The translations under genes were made by a program, and so were the position numbers. A DNA stretch of 64,000 bases from Hymenobacter psoromatis (GTDB taxonomy: Bacteria > Bacteroidota > Bacteroidia > Cytophagales > Hymenobacteraceae). Within the stretch, counting starts at the first letter, position 1; each line of letters starts with the position of its first letter. A model generated the notes under the pieces. The model was not told the DNA's origin, ran no database searches, and saw nothing but the letters and a program-made list of their open reading frames with translations. The stretch lies in contig CP014771.1 in assembly GCA_001596155.1 (NCBI GenBank), positions 4,278,001 to 4,342,000 of the forward strand, read 5' to 3'. Of the stretch, positions 52,741 to 61,231 are shown piece by piece.

Positions 52741-53558
52741 AATACCAGCGGGTTAAGTTCCGATGCCACTAGCTCCCCGGCGGGCAGGTGCCGGAGCCAT
52801 TTGGCGTGGTCGTTGTGCTGCCATTTGTGGGCCGGCGCTACCACGCGGGCCCCGTCGGCGACGTAGATAATGGTCATCACCTCGCGCATCTGGGCCGACG
52901 CGTTGCCCGGTGCCTGGTGAATAGTGTTGCCGTAGTGCCAGGTAGCGTCGCCGGCCCGCATAGTGGCTGCCTGCGCAATCGGGAAGCCCTGCGCCCGCAC
53001 GTAGTCCTCATAGGCCGCCGCCGAATCGTCCGAGATTTCGTAGTCGAACACCTCGCCCTGGTGGTGCGAGCCCGAGGCGAAGGTGAGCATCCCCATCGCC
53101 ACGTCGATATCCACCAGCGGCATCCACATGGTGATGGTGTTGGTCGTGTCCACGGGCCAGTAATACTGGTCCTGGTGCCAGGGGGTAGGGCCGCCGCCGG
53201 GCTCTTTGAACAGGGCCTGGTCGTGGTAGATGCGGACGTTTTCGACCCCCAGCAGGTCGGCCGCTAGTTGCGCGAAGCGCCGGGCCAGCACGAACCGACG
53301 CACGTCCTCGTCGGCGCGCCACAGGTTCATAATCTGCAAAAAAGCCTTGCCGTAGGTATCGCGCGCCGCCAGCGGCCGGGCCTCGGTGTTGTAGCGGTCG
53401 GCGGCCTGCTCAATCACGGCGCGGTAGGCGGCCACCTCGGCCGGCGACAGCACGCCGCGGGTGAGCGTGTGGCCCAGGGTCCGAAATTCCTGAATCTGAG
53501 CGGCGGCTAAGGGCTCTATTTCGGCTAGAGTGGGAAGCTTATCGAAGGGAATATTCAT
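52737..53558 (-). CDS. Phytanoyl-CoA dioxygenase (PhyH) family protein
   Basis: PhyH-family enzymes are Fe(II)/2-oxoglutarate-dependent hydroxylases. From ATG 53558 (MNIPFDKLPTLAEIEPLAAA) the protein has 273 residues. The iron ligands are visible: HxD in TPWHQDQYYW and the distal His in GNTIHQAPGN; an Arg (QMREVMTII) follows for the co-substrate. Genes of this type often sit with AraC regulators and glycan loci in Bacteroidota; the substrate is unknown. It is divergent from the AraC gene with a 138-bp gap that should hold both promoters. Its 3' end is folded into a perfect hairpin. Confidence 0.88.
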   Translation of the reverse strand: MNIPFDKLPTLAEIEPLAAAQIQEFRTLGHTLTRGVLSPAEVAAYRAVIEQAADRYNTEARPLAARDTYGKAFLQIMNLWRADEDVRRFVLARRFAQLAADLLGVENVRIYHDQALFKEPGGGPTPWHQDQYYWPVDTTNTITMWMPLVDIDVAMGMLTFASGSHHQGEVFDYEISDDSAAAYEDYVRAQGFPIAQAATMRAGDATWHYGNTIHQAPGNASAQMREVMTIIYVADGARVVAPAHKWQHNDHAKWLRHLPAGELVASELNPLVL

Positions 53559-53696
53559 AATCAACGAATCGTGTGGGTTTTGTGAAGACAAAGCACCGTC
53601 AATTCTTTCCCCAAAAAAATAATTTTATTGGCTACTTTTTGGTTTATATTATCCTACTGCTCCATTCTTGTCCCACTTTCTCACCCATATAAACTC

Positions 53697-54569
53697 ATGC
53701 TCAAAGCTGCTTACGAAGCCATCGCCCCCAACCGGGCCTCGTCCTTTTCGGTGCGCACCTTTGAGGAAGAGGCCTTTACGGCCCCCTATCACTACCACCC
53801 CGAGTACGAATTGACGCTGATTGTGCAGGGCACCGGCCAGCGCTACGTGGGCAGCCACGTGGCCGACTACGGCCCTGGTGATTTGGTGCTGTTAGGGGCG
53901 CAAGTGCCGCACTGCTGGAAAACCGGCCCCGACCCGGTCGGGGGCCAGCAAGCCGTGTCGGTGGTGGTGCAATTCACCCACGAGTGCCTGGGCGAGTCGT
54001 TTTTTGGCAAGCCCGAGGTGCAGGCCATTGCCCAACTGCTGCGGCGCAGCGCCAGCGGCCTCCACTTTCCCGATGCCGGCCAGCACCTGCGGGCCGCCCT
54101 GCGCCAACTGGGCCAGGAGCCGGACCCTTTTCGCCGCTTGCTGCTGCTACTGAGCCTATTGCAGGAACTGGCCGCCACCCCGGCCTACGAAGTGCTGGAT
54201 GCGCAGCAACAGACCGGCACCCTCGCGCCCGCCGAGCGCGAGCGCTTTCACCGGGTAATGGCTTATATAGTCGAGCGTTTCCAGGATAACATCACTCTGG
54301 CGCAGGCGGCGGGGGTAGCAAACCTGACGCCCAATGCTTTCTGCAAGTATTTTAAGGCCTTAACCCGCAAAACCTTTATCGAAACCGTCATCGAATACCG
54401 CTTGCAGTACGCCACGCAGCAGCTGGTAAGCACCAGCAAGCCCGTGGCGGAAGTTTGCTACGACAGCGGCTTTCGGGATGTCTCGTACTTCAACAAGCTC
54501 TTCAAAGCCCAGTTGCAGCGCAGTCCGTTGCAATACCGGCGCGCGTTTCAGCAAGGTTTATACTCTTGA
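53697..54569 (+). CDS. AraC-family transcriptional regulator with N-terminal cupin
   Basis: The 290-residue regulator (ATG 53697, MLKAAYEAIAPNRASSFSV) has a sensor cupin with APYHYHPEYELTLIVQGTG and VADYGPGDLVLLGAQVPH, and a C-terminal pair of helix-turn-helix motifs (ITLAQAAGVANLTPNAFCKY; KPVAEVCYDSGFRDVSYFNK). The cupin probably binds a sugar-related ligand. It is divergent from PhyH and GH5-like genes and is the most likely local regulator of them. A longer in-frame start would put a hydrophobic stretch in front of the cupin and is not favoured. Confidence 0.92.
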   Translation: MLKAAYEAIAPNRASSFSVRTFEEEAFTAPYHYHPEYELTLIVQGTGQRYVGSHVADYGPGDLVLLGAQVPHCWKTGPDPVGGQQAVSVVVQFTHECLGESFFGKPEVQAIAQLLRRSASGLHFPDAGQHLRAALRQLGQEPDPFRRLLLLLSLLQELAATPAYEVLDAQQQTGTLAPAERERFHRVMAYIVERFQDNITLAQAAGVANLTPNAFCKYFKALTRKTFIETVIEYRLQYATQQLVSTSKPVAEVCYDSGFRDVSYFNKLFKAQLQRSPLQYRRAFQQGLYS

Positions 54570-54666
54570 TAATAACTATACATTGCCGGCAAATCATCGG
54601 GCAGGTTTGGCCGCTGACTTTCGCGCCGGTTTATAAAATGTGTCCTCCTGGCCGACTGTCTGCGCT

Positions 54667-54693
54667 AAAGACGCCCAAAATCCGGGCGTCTTT
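54667..54693 (+). terminator. Terminator after the AraC gene
   Basis: A 10-bp perfect stem (54667-54676 with 54684-54693) with T3 tail, about 100 nt after the AraC stop. Confidence 0.8.
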
Positions 54694-54743
54694 AAATAGA
54701 GGACCCAACCCACGACTTGCCGGAACTATACAGCTAAGCCTTA

Positions 54744-54784
54744 AAGCACTGGGCTGCTGACTACTAGCCAGCAGCCCAGTGCTT
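54744..54784. terminator. 16-bp perfect hairpin at the end of the first SDR gene
   Basis: Arms 54744-54759 and 54769-54784 match exactly. It overlaps the SDR stop at 54783 and has A/T flanks on the far side, so it can end the minus-strand transcript and back up the AraC terminator. Confidence 0.8.
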
Positions 54785-55520
54785 ACCACGGACTGATACC
54801 CGTTTCCGGCGCGTTGTCATCGCTGAAAAACTGGCTGGTGGGGCCATCGGGGCCGAGCACGGCGGCTTTCACGACGCGGGCGGCGGCATCGGGCACGCTG
54901 CCGGGGCCGCTGTGGTGGTTGAAATCGGTGGCGGTGTAGCCGGGGTCCACGGCGTTCACCTTGAAAGGCGTGTCGCGCAGCTCGTAGGCCAGCATAATCG
55001 TGTAGGCGTTCAGCGCCGCTTTTGATGGCTGGTACGCAGCGCCTTTCACCTGGTAATACTTCCAGGAAGGGTCGTTGTGCAGCGTGAGCGAGCCCAGGCC
55101 CGAAGTGACGTTGACAATCCGGGGCGCGGGCGACTGCCGCAGCAGGTCGATGAATGCCTGCGTCACTTCAATCACGCCAAACAGGTTCGTCCCGAATACC
55201 TCTTTAATCATGCCGATGCTACTGGTGAGGGCCGGCTGCGACATAGCGCCCAGAATGCCGGCGTTGTTGATAAGCACGTCCAGCACGTTGGTTTTCCGGC
55301 CCAGCGCCTGCCGGGCGGCGGCTATCGAAGCGCCGTCCGTTACGTCAATTTCGAGCGGCTCGACCTGCGTGAGTCCTTCCGATTTCAACTGGTCAACGGC
55401 CTGCTGGCCCTTGGCCAGGTCGCGGCTGCCCAGGTACACGTAATAGCCCTGCTGGAGCAGCTGCCGGGCCGTTTCCAGGCCAATGCTTTTGTTGGCCCCG
55501 GTGATGAGTGCTCTTTTCAT
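54783..55520 (-). CDS. Short-chain dehydrogenase/reductase
   Basis: The 245-residue Rossmann-fold enzyme has the cofactor motif TGANKSIG, the structural NNAG (VLINNAGILGA) and the catalytic triad Ser (NVTSGLGSL), Tyr and Lys (AYQPSKAALNAY). An Arg just after the second strand (LGSRDLAKGQ) suggests NADP. The sequence MKRALITGANKSIGLETARQ is typical of the carbonyl-reductase-like classical SDRs. The substrate is not predictable. It is followed by a second SDR gene in the same direction, 65 bp upstream, so the two may share a transcript. Confidence 0.9.
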   Translation of the reverse strand: MKRALITGANKSIGLETARQLLQQGYYVYLGSRDLAKGQQAVDQLKSEGLTQVEPLEIDVTDGASIAAARQALGRKTNVLDVLINNAGILGAMSQPALTSSIGMIKEVFGTNLFGVIEVTQAFIDLLRQSPAPRIVNVTSGLGSLTLHNDPSWKYYQVKGAAYQPSKAALNAYTIMLAYELRDTPFKVNAVDPGYTATDFNHHSGPGSVPDAAARVVKAAVLGPDGPTSQFFSDDNAPETGISPW

Positions 55521-55585
55521 TAAGAATACTAATTGAACAGTAAAAAAATGCCGGGCACCTTTGGCGCGGCAAACGTGCTGCCCCT

Positions 55586-56329
55586 TTATTGAGCGCTATT
55601 CAGCTGCTGAAACAGCGCATCCAGTTCGGGCCGGGAAGCCTGGCTAGCTTTGGCCGAGAACCCGTAGGCGATTTCCAGGTGGCCCGCCGCTAGCTGCCAC
55701 ATTACATCATCGGCGTATTCGGCCAGGGGCACGCCGTGCGAATGGTCGGTGCCGCCCAATTCGGTGTGCACGGCCGGCGGAATAATCTCGATAACCTGGG
55801 CCGGAGAGCCGGCTAGTTGCTGGCGCAGTGACTGCGTGAAGGAATGCAGCGCCGCCTTGGTGGCGCTATACACGGGCACCCGCGCCAGCGGCACAAAACC
55901 CAGGCCCGACGACACGTTGATGATAACCGGGGCGGCCGCCCGCCGCGCGTGCCAGTAGCCAATCAACAGCAGCGCTAAGTGAATGGGAGCCTCCAGATTG
56001 ATAGCGATTTCGGCGGCCGTGTCGGCCCAGCTTTCGCTGGTTTCCACCACGTCCACCGTCCGCTGAATGCCCGCGTTGTTGAGCAGCACGTTCACCTCGG
56101 GGCACTCGGCGGTGGCCCACTCCACCAGGCGCTGGCGCTCGGCGGCCTGCGCCACGTCGCAGACCAGCGTACGCAGGCCGGGCAGGCGCTCGGCGGCGGC
56201 TTGCAGCTTGGCGGCATCGCGGCCACAAATAAGCACGGTGTTGCCCGCCGCGTGCAGGCGTTCGGCCAGGGCCAGGCCGATGCCCGAGCCAGCGCCGGTA
56301 AGCAGAATAGTTTGCTGGGTAAGATTCAC
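55586..56329 (-). CDS. Short-chain dehydrogenase (DltE-like)
   Basis: A GTG at 56329 gives VNLTQQTILLTGAGSGIGLA, the normal SDR start, and a product of 247 residues. The longer frame upstream is Gly/Arg-rich and has no SDR homology by eye. Cofactor motif TGAGSGIG, LLNNAGIQ, and the catalytic NVSSGLG and YSATKAALHSF are all present. The form of the sequence resembles DltE/short-chain oxidoreductases of unknown substrate. It is not closely similar to the neighbouring SDR, so the pair did not arise by recent duplication. Confidence 0.87.
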   Translation of the reverse strand: MNLTQQTILLTGAGSGIGLALAERLHAAGNTVLICGRDAAKLQAAAERLPGLRTLVCDVAQAAERQRLVEWATAECPEVNVLLNNAGIQRTVDVVETSESWADTAAEIAINLEAPIHLALLLIGYWHARRAAAPVIINVSSGLGFVPLARVPVYSATKAALHSFTQSLRQQLAGSPAQVIEIIPPAVHTELGGTDHSHGVPLAEYADDVMWQLAAGHLEIAYGFSAKASQASRPELDALFQQLNSAQ

Positions 56330-56596
56330 AATTGAAAGAAAAAGGAGTAGTAGCGCCCCTGGGCCGCAAGCGGCGCGGCCCAGCACCAACGGGTGCGGGG
56401 GTAGGGCAAAGGTCGGCCCGCTCTGCGCCTCCTGAATGGTGAAGGTTTCAGAACCTGGCGCGCCGCCCGGTTTAGAAGCTAAGCTACCAGCCTGGCACTG
56501 CCTGCTTCTGCGCCCTCTACGCAAGCCTCCGCGCCCTCTGCGGGCTAAAAAATCCAGCATTCACAAGCTTCATCCCCAGCAAACCCAAGCGTATGA

Positions 56597-57070
56597 CTAC
56601 TCCCGCTTGCGGCCGACGCTGAGGCGGTACACCGTTTCGGTGAGGCGCTTGGCGCGGGCGGCGGGGTTTTTGGCGCCTTTGAGGTAGCGCACGTAGGAGC
56701 GCTGCTCAAGCTTGGTCAGGCTTTTGAAGAACTTGAAGGCGGCCTCATCTTCGGCCAGGCCGGCGGTCAGGTCCTCGGGCAAGGTTATCACGCGCTCGCT
56801 CAGGTCGTGGCTGAGCTGCACGCGCAACACGTCGCCCAGGGTTTTGCCCACGGCGCGGCGCACCTCGCGCGGAATGCTCAGGCCGTGGTAGCCATCGCCG
56901 AGGGGTAGCAGCTCGCCCTGGTAGGGAAAGCCCTCAATGGTCGTTCGCACGAGCAGCTCCTCCGGGGTGCCGTACACGTCGGCTACCGAAAAGGGCACTA
57001 CTACAAATACGTCGCCCGTGTGCGGGTCAGCTTCCAGCACCGCGTCAAATTCCTGTTCAAATTCTGTCAT
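56597..57070 (-). CDS. DUF1905/YdeI (OmpD-associated) family protein
   Basis: The 157-residue product (ATG 57070, MTEFEQEFDAVLEADPHTGD) has an N-terminal DUF1905 beta domain (FVVVPFSVADVYGTPEELLV, LPLGDGYHGLSIPREVRRAV) and a C-terminal OmdA/YdeI-type helical part (EDEAAFKFFKSLTKLEQRSY, NPAARAKRLTETVYRLSVG). The family is common and its function is not known; the E. coli YdeI protein has been linked to peptide resistance. The gene starts 12 bp after the stop of the GT4-like gene and is probably co-transcribed with it. Confidence 0.85.
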   Translation of the reverse strand: MTEFEQEFDAVLEADPHTGDVFVVVPFSVADVYGTPEELLVRTTIEGFPYQGELLPLGDGYHGLSIPREVRRAVGKTLGDVLRVQLSHDLSERVITLPEDLTAGLAEDEAAFKFFKSLTKLEQRSYVRYLKGAKNPAARAKRLTETVYRLSVGRKRE

Positions 57071-57081
57071 CGCTCGCAAAA

Positions 57082-58437
57082 TTAACTCAGGTTGGCGGCC
57101 GGGCGCGGCCGGGCCGCGTGCAGCGCCTGGGCAATGGCCGTGGCATCGGCGGCGGGCACGGTGTGCACGGTGGCGGCGGGCAGGTCGAGCTCGTGGCGTA
57201 GGCGCTGGGTCAGGGCCGGGGTTTCGGCCAGCACCACGTCGGCCCGGCGCAGGGCCTGGCGCTGCAAGTCGGCCATCCAGCCCGTGGCCGTGTCGAGCGA
57301 TTCATCGGCCCCGGCGGCCAGGGTAGTCACGTGCAGCACCAGCGGCCAGCCCGTGCGCTGGCGCAGCTCTTGGGCGGCCAGCCAGGTGGGCCAGGCCGGC
57401 GCATAAATAGCGGCGTAGGGCGCTTCGGCCAGTGCCACCGGCACCGCGAAACGGGCGTATTGAATAATTCTGAAATTCAAATCGGGGACCTCATACCGCG
57501 GGGCCACCGGGCGCGTCGGCAGGCCGGCCCCGGCCGCGTGGCCGGTCGGCGGGGGGGTAGGGACTACGGGGGCGGCCGGTTCGGGCTGTTGCAAAGCTGC
57601 CAGCGCCCCGGCCCAATTTGCCCGAGGCGCGCTAAAGTCGTCTGCCACAGCGGCGGCATCTTCAAAGCTGGCTAATAAAGCGGGTACTTCCGCCGTGGCC
57701 AGCTCAAAATGGGCCAGCTCTTCGGCTTTGCCGGGCAGCAGGTTGGCTTCCAGGTCGGCCCCCTGGGTCAGCGACTCAGCAGATTCATACAGAGCAGAGG
57801 GGGTAGGGACAACCAACGGCCCCGCAGCCTGGGCCAGGCTATCGGTTTGAGCTTCCCCAACAGGCACCGACCCTACCCCAGACAACACTAGCAACGAAGC
57901 CGAATTGGCTGGTGGGGCAACAGTTGCCCCCTGGTAGGGCGCGGCGGGCGCGGCAGCGGTGCCCGGCCAGATGGGGGAGGGTAGGGGCTGGCCGGCGCGC
58001 TGGCTCAACCCAGCTAAGCTCAAATTGCCCAACCGCAGCACCCGCACTGCCGACCAGGCCAGGGAGGCCGGGGCCGCAAGCGCTCCTTCCTTGGCTGCTG
58101 CATGAGCTTCGCTCCCGGCCGGGGCCTTGGCGGCTGGCTCGGGCACGGCAGGCATGGCTGGGGGTAGGGCGCTTGGCTCGCTGGACGGCACCTCGTCGGG
58201 CGGCGGGGTGGGGGTAGGGGCGGGGGTAAAAACGGGGGCAAGCGGCAGGTATTCTTCCGCGCTCAGCACATCGGGGTGGGCAGCCTGCGGCACCATCACT
58301 AGAATAGACTCAACCGCAGGGTCGGGGGCCTGCGTGGCCTCGACCAGGGCGCGCACGGCCGGTGTAGTTTCATCCCAGGCCAGCACGAGCACGGCAATAG
58401 AAGGAGCAGAATCGGCGGCAGGCAAAGACATTGGCAA
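57082..58437 (-). CDS. Half-size GT4-like protein with long Ala/Pro-rich insert
   Basis: The 451-residue product starts like a glycogen-synthase/GT4 protein (SIAVLVLAWDETTPAVRALV, SILVMVPQA). Residues about 60-320 are Ala/Pro-rich, low complexity, partly made of codons that contain the GGGTAGGG octamer in antisense. From about 320 it again looks like the acceptor half of a GT4 enzyme (NFRIIQYARFAVPVALAEAP, AAIYAPAWPTWLAAQELRQR, PLVLHVTTLA, RADVVLAETPALTQRLRHEL, ATVHTVPAADATAI). The nucleotide-sugar-binding second Rossmann half is missing. Without it, transferase activity is doubtful. It is divergent from the GH31 gene, so a role in glucan turnover is possible. Confidence 0.6.
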   Translation of the reverse strand: MPMSLPAADSAPSIAVLVLAWDETTPAVRALVEATQAPDPAVESILVMVPQAAHPDVLSAEEYLPLAPVFTPAPTPTPPPDEVPSSEPSALPPAMPAVPEPAAKAPAGSEAHAAAKEGALAAPASLAWSAVRVLRLGNLSLAGLSQRAGQPLPSPIWPGTAAAPAAPYQGATVAPPANSASLLVLSGVGSVPVGEAQTDSLAQAAGPLVVPTPSALYESAESLTQGADLEANLLPGKAEELAHFELATAEVPALLASFEDAAAVADDFSAPRANWAGALAALQQPEPAAPVVPTPPPTGHAAGAGLPTRPVAPRYEVPDLNFRIIQYARFAVPVALAEAPYAAIYAPAWPTWLAAQELRQRTGWPLVLHVTTLAAGADESLDTATGWMADLQRQALRRADVVLAETPALTQRLRHELDLPAATVHTVPAADATAIAQALHAARPRPAANLS

Positions 58438-58441
58438 AAAT

Positions 58442-58449
58442 TAACTTTG
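58442..58449 (+). promoter_or_regulatory. -7 promoter element for the GH31 gene
   Basis: TAACTTTG is a perfect TAnnTTTG on the plus strand, about 218 nt before the GH31 start. A second, weaker box (TTCGTTTG near 58544) has a TTG about 18 nt upstream. Either leaves a long leader. Confidence 0.45.
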
Positions 58450-58594
58450 CGAATAACGGGATGACTACCCCCCGCTCAACTGTTGAGGCTATAAAAAATA
58501 ATCGTAACCTACGGTATTGAGCCCGCGTTTTCGGCATTTCGTTTGCGCCAGGGTCCTCATCTAAAACGTAACTTGCGGGCTTAAAGCCATGCTA

Positions 58595-58617
58595 ACCGGC
58601 TCCGGCCGGTGGTTTTT
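58595..58617 (+). promoter_or_regulatory. Terminator-like hairpin in the GH31 leader
   Basis: A 6-bp GC stem (58595-58600 with 58605-58610) is followed by GG and T6 (58613-58618), 50 nt before the GH31 start codon. It could be an attenuator; no gene upstream on this strand needs a terminator. Confidence 0.45.
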
Positions 58618-58666
58618 TACCTGCTCCACTGGATTTTCTTTCGCTGCTTCTCGCTGTTTAGTTTAT

Positions 58667-61153
58667 ATGGTTACCAATTCTGCTCAGGATAACAACTACA
58701 TGGTCAACGACCTGGCGGCCCAGGCCCACCAGGAACACCTGCCCGGCCCCGTGCGGCAGGCCGAGCAAACCGACGACCATCTCTTCACCTTTACCACCGA
58801 AAACGGCTCGCGCCTGCTGCTGCACGTGCTTTCGGACAAGATTCTGCGCTTTCGCTATCTTACGCCCGAAAGCGCTAGTGAGCCCGATTTTAGCTACGCC
58901 GTGCCCGACCCGGCCACCGAGCACACCACGCGCCCGGCGGTGCCTACCTTCCTGGAATTCAAGGAGAAGAGCGACCACTACCGCCTCACCACGGCTCGCC
59001 TCATCTGCATTGTGTGGAAGGATGCGCTGCGCACCCGCGTGCTCGACCGCTCGGGCAACATCCTGAGCGACGACGAAAAAGGCTTTCACTGGCACCACGA
59101 CTACGAAACCGGCAACGACATCGTGAAGATGAGCCACCAGGTGCCCAGCGGCGTGTGCTACTACGGCCTCGGCGACAAGCCCGCCAACATGAACCTGCGC
59201 GGCCAGCGCTTCCTGAACTGGGGCTCCGACACTTACGGCTACACCAAGGGCTCGGACCCGCTGTATAAGAACATTCCGTTCTTTCACGTGCTGCACCAGC
59301 GCATCGCGCATGGCATTTTCTTCGATAATACGTTCAAGGCGTTTTTCGATTTTGCGGCCGAGCGGGCCGACGTCACCAGCTTCTGGGCCGAGGGCGGCGA
59401 GATGAATTATTATTTTATCTACGGCCCTACCCTGCTCGAAGTCACCGAAGAATATACCCGCCTCACCTGCCCGCCGCCCCTACCCCCCCTCTGGACGCTG
59501 GGCTACCACCAGTGCAAGTGGAGCTACTTCCCGGCGAGCAACGTGCAGGCCATTGCCCAGGGCCTGCGTGAGCGCCGCATTCCGTGCGATGCGATATACC
59601 TCGACATCGACTACATGGACGGCTACCGCTGCTTTACCTGGCACCCGCAGCACTTCCCCGAGCCCAAGCGCCTGGTGGCCGAGCTGGCCGCCGACGGCTT
59701 CAAAACGGTGGTCATTATCGACCCCGGCATCAAGATTGACCCCGAGTACCCGGTGTACCAGGAGGGTATCAAGAACGACTACTTCTGCCGCCGCGCCGAT
59801 GGCCCGCTTATGAAGGGCTCGGTGTGGCCCGGCCAGTGCAATTTCCCCGACTACACCCGCCCCGAGGTGCGCGAGTGGTGGGCCGGCCTGTTTGAGGGCC
59901 TGGTAAAGGACATTGGCGTGAAGGGCGTGTGGAACGACATGAATGAGCCCGCCGTGTTTGAGAAAGGCACCTTCCCCGACGACGTGCGTTTTGGCTACGA
60001 CGGCCAGCCCGGCTCGCACCGCAAGGCGCACAATATCTATGGCATGCAGATGGCCCGCGCTACCAACGAGGGCGTCAAGCGCTTCAGCTACCCCAACCGG
60101 CCGTTTACCATCACGCGCAGCACCTACGCGGGCGGCCAGCGCTATTCGTCGGGCTGGACCGGCGACAACATCGCCAGCTGGGAGCACCTGTGGCTGGCCA
60201 ATATCCAGAGCCAGCGCCTGAGCATCAGCGGTTTCAGCTTTATTGGCTCCGACATCGGCGGCTTCATCGACACGCCCGACGGCGAGCTGTATTCGCGCTG
60301 GATTGCGCTCGGGGCCTTCCACCCGTTTTTTCGCACCCACAGCAGCGGCGACCACGGCGACCAGGAGCCCTGGAGCTTCGGCGAACCCTACACCAGCTTG
60401 GCGCGGCACTTCATCGAACTGCGCTACATGCTGCTGCCCTACATGTACACCACGTTCTGGCAGTATAGCACCCACGGCACGCCCATGCTGCGCCCGCTGC
60501 CCTTCCTTGACCAGGACGACCCGCAGACCTACCTGCGCATGGCCGAGTTTGCGCTTGGCGACAACCTGCTGGTGTGCCCCATCACGCAGGCCGGCGTGGA
60601 TGGCCGCTGGATGTACCTGCCCCGCGGCGACTGGTACTACTACTGGACCGACGAATTTAAGTCGGGCGGGGCCGAAACCTGGGCCTCGGCCGACCTCACC
60701 CGCATCCCGCTCTTCGTGCGGGCTGGTGCGGTGGTGCCCATGCAGCCGGTGCTGCAATACGTGGGTGAAAAGCCCGTGGAGCAGCTCACCCTGCACGTAT
60801 ACTACAAAAACGGCAGCGCCGAAAGCGTGCTCTACGACGACGGCGGCGAGGGCTACGGCTACCAGCAAGGTCACCAAACTACCCGGCGCTTCACGGTGGC
60901 GGGCGCGGCGGCCGGGCTCATCCTCACCCAGCACGTCGAGGGCGACTACCAGCCCGCCTACACCACCTACCGCGTGGTGTTGCACGGCCTGCGTACTCCC
61001 CCCACCACGGCCGTAGTCGATGCGGAGACGCTAACGCTCGGTGTATACCCCGCCACCGAAACCACCGTGGCCGCGCCGGCCGTGGTAGTAGGGGTAGGGT
61101 TTGGGGAGTTGAGGATTGAGCTGGAAGCGCCGGTAGCGGAGGAGCCGGCGTAG
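58667..61153 (+). CDS. GH31 alpha-glucosidase/alpha-xylosidase family enzyme
   Basis: From ATG 58667 the enzyme has 828 residues and no signal peptide, so it is probably cytoplasmic. Order: N-terminal galactose-mutarotase-like domain, a (beta/alpha)8 barrel with LDIDYMDGYRCFTWHP, the nucleophile Asp in GVWNDMNEPAVFEKG, the acid/base Asp in GGQRYSSGWTGDNIASW, and GSDIGGF, then the DUF5110-type C-terminal domain (WMYLPRGDWYYYWTDEF). It hydrolyses terminal alpha-linked glucose or xylose; the pattern is nearest to the alpha-glucosidase branch. It may process glycogen or starch pieces together with glgB. A longer upstream start would include the leader hairpin and is rejected. Confidence 0.92.
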   Translation: MVTNSAQDNNYMVNDLAAQAHQEHLPGPVRQAEQTDDHLFTFTTENGSRLLLHVLSDKILRFRYLTPESASEPDFSYAVPDPATEHTTRPAVPTFLEFKEKSDHYRLTTARLICIVWKDALRTRVLDRSGNILSDDEKGFHWHHDYETGNDIVKMSHQVPSGVCYYGLGDKPANMNLRGQRFLNWGSDTYGYTKGSDPLYKNIPFFHVLHQRIAHGIFFDNTFKAFFDFAAERADVTSFWAEGGEMNYYFIYGPTLLEVTEEYTRLTCPPPLPPLWTLGYHQCKWSYFPASNVQAIAQGLRERRIPCDAIYLDIDYMDGYRCFTWHPQHFPEPKRLVAELAADGFKTVVIIDPGIKIDPEYPVYQEGIKNDYFCRRADGPLMKGSVWPGQCNFPDYTRPEVREWWAGLFEGLVKDIGVKGVWNDMNEPAVFEKGTFPDDVRFGYDGQPGSHRKAHNIYGMQMARATNEGVKRFSYPNRPFTITRSTYAGGQRYSSGWTGDNIASWEHLWLANIQSQRLSISGFSFIGSDIGGFIDTPDGELYSRWIALGAFHPFFRTHSSGDHGDQEPWSFGEPYTSLARHFIELRYMLLPYMYTTFWQYSTHGTPMLRPLPFLDQDDPQTYLRMAEFALGDNLLVCPITQAGVDGRWMYLPRGDWYYYWTDEFKSGGAETWASADLTRIPLFVRAGAVVPMQPVLQYVGEKPVEQLTLHVYYKNGSAESVLYDDGGEGYGYQQGHQTTRRFTVAGAAAGLILTQHVEGDYQPAYTTYRVVLHGLRTPPTTAVVDAETLTLGVYPATETTVAAPAVVVGVGFGELRIELEAPVAEEPA

Positions 61154-61177
61154 AACTAGTTGAAGCTAAAATAAAGG

Positions 61178-61207
61178 AAGGCACCCTAACATGAGTTGGG
61201 GTGCCTT
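61178..61207. terminator. Bidirectional terminator between GH31 and the lipoprotein gene
   Basis: A 9-bp perfect stem (61178-61186 with 61199-61207) in the 78-bp convergent gap; T-rich on both exits. Confidence 0.85.
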
Positions 61208-61231
61208 TCTCTATTTTGTGGCTCGAAAGTC

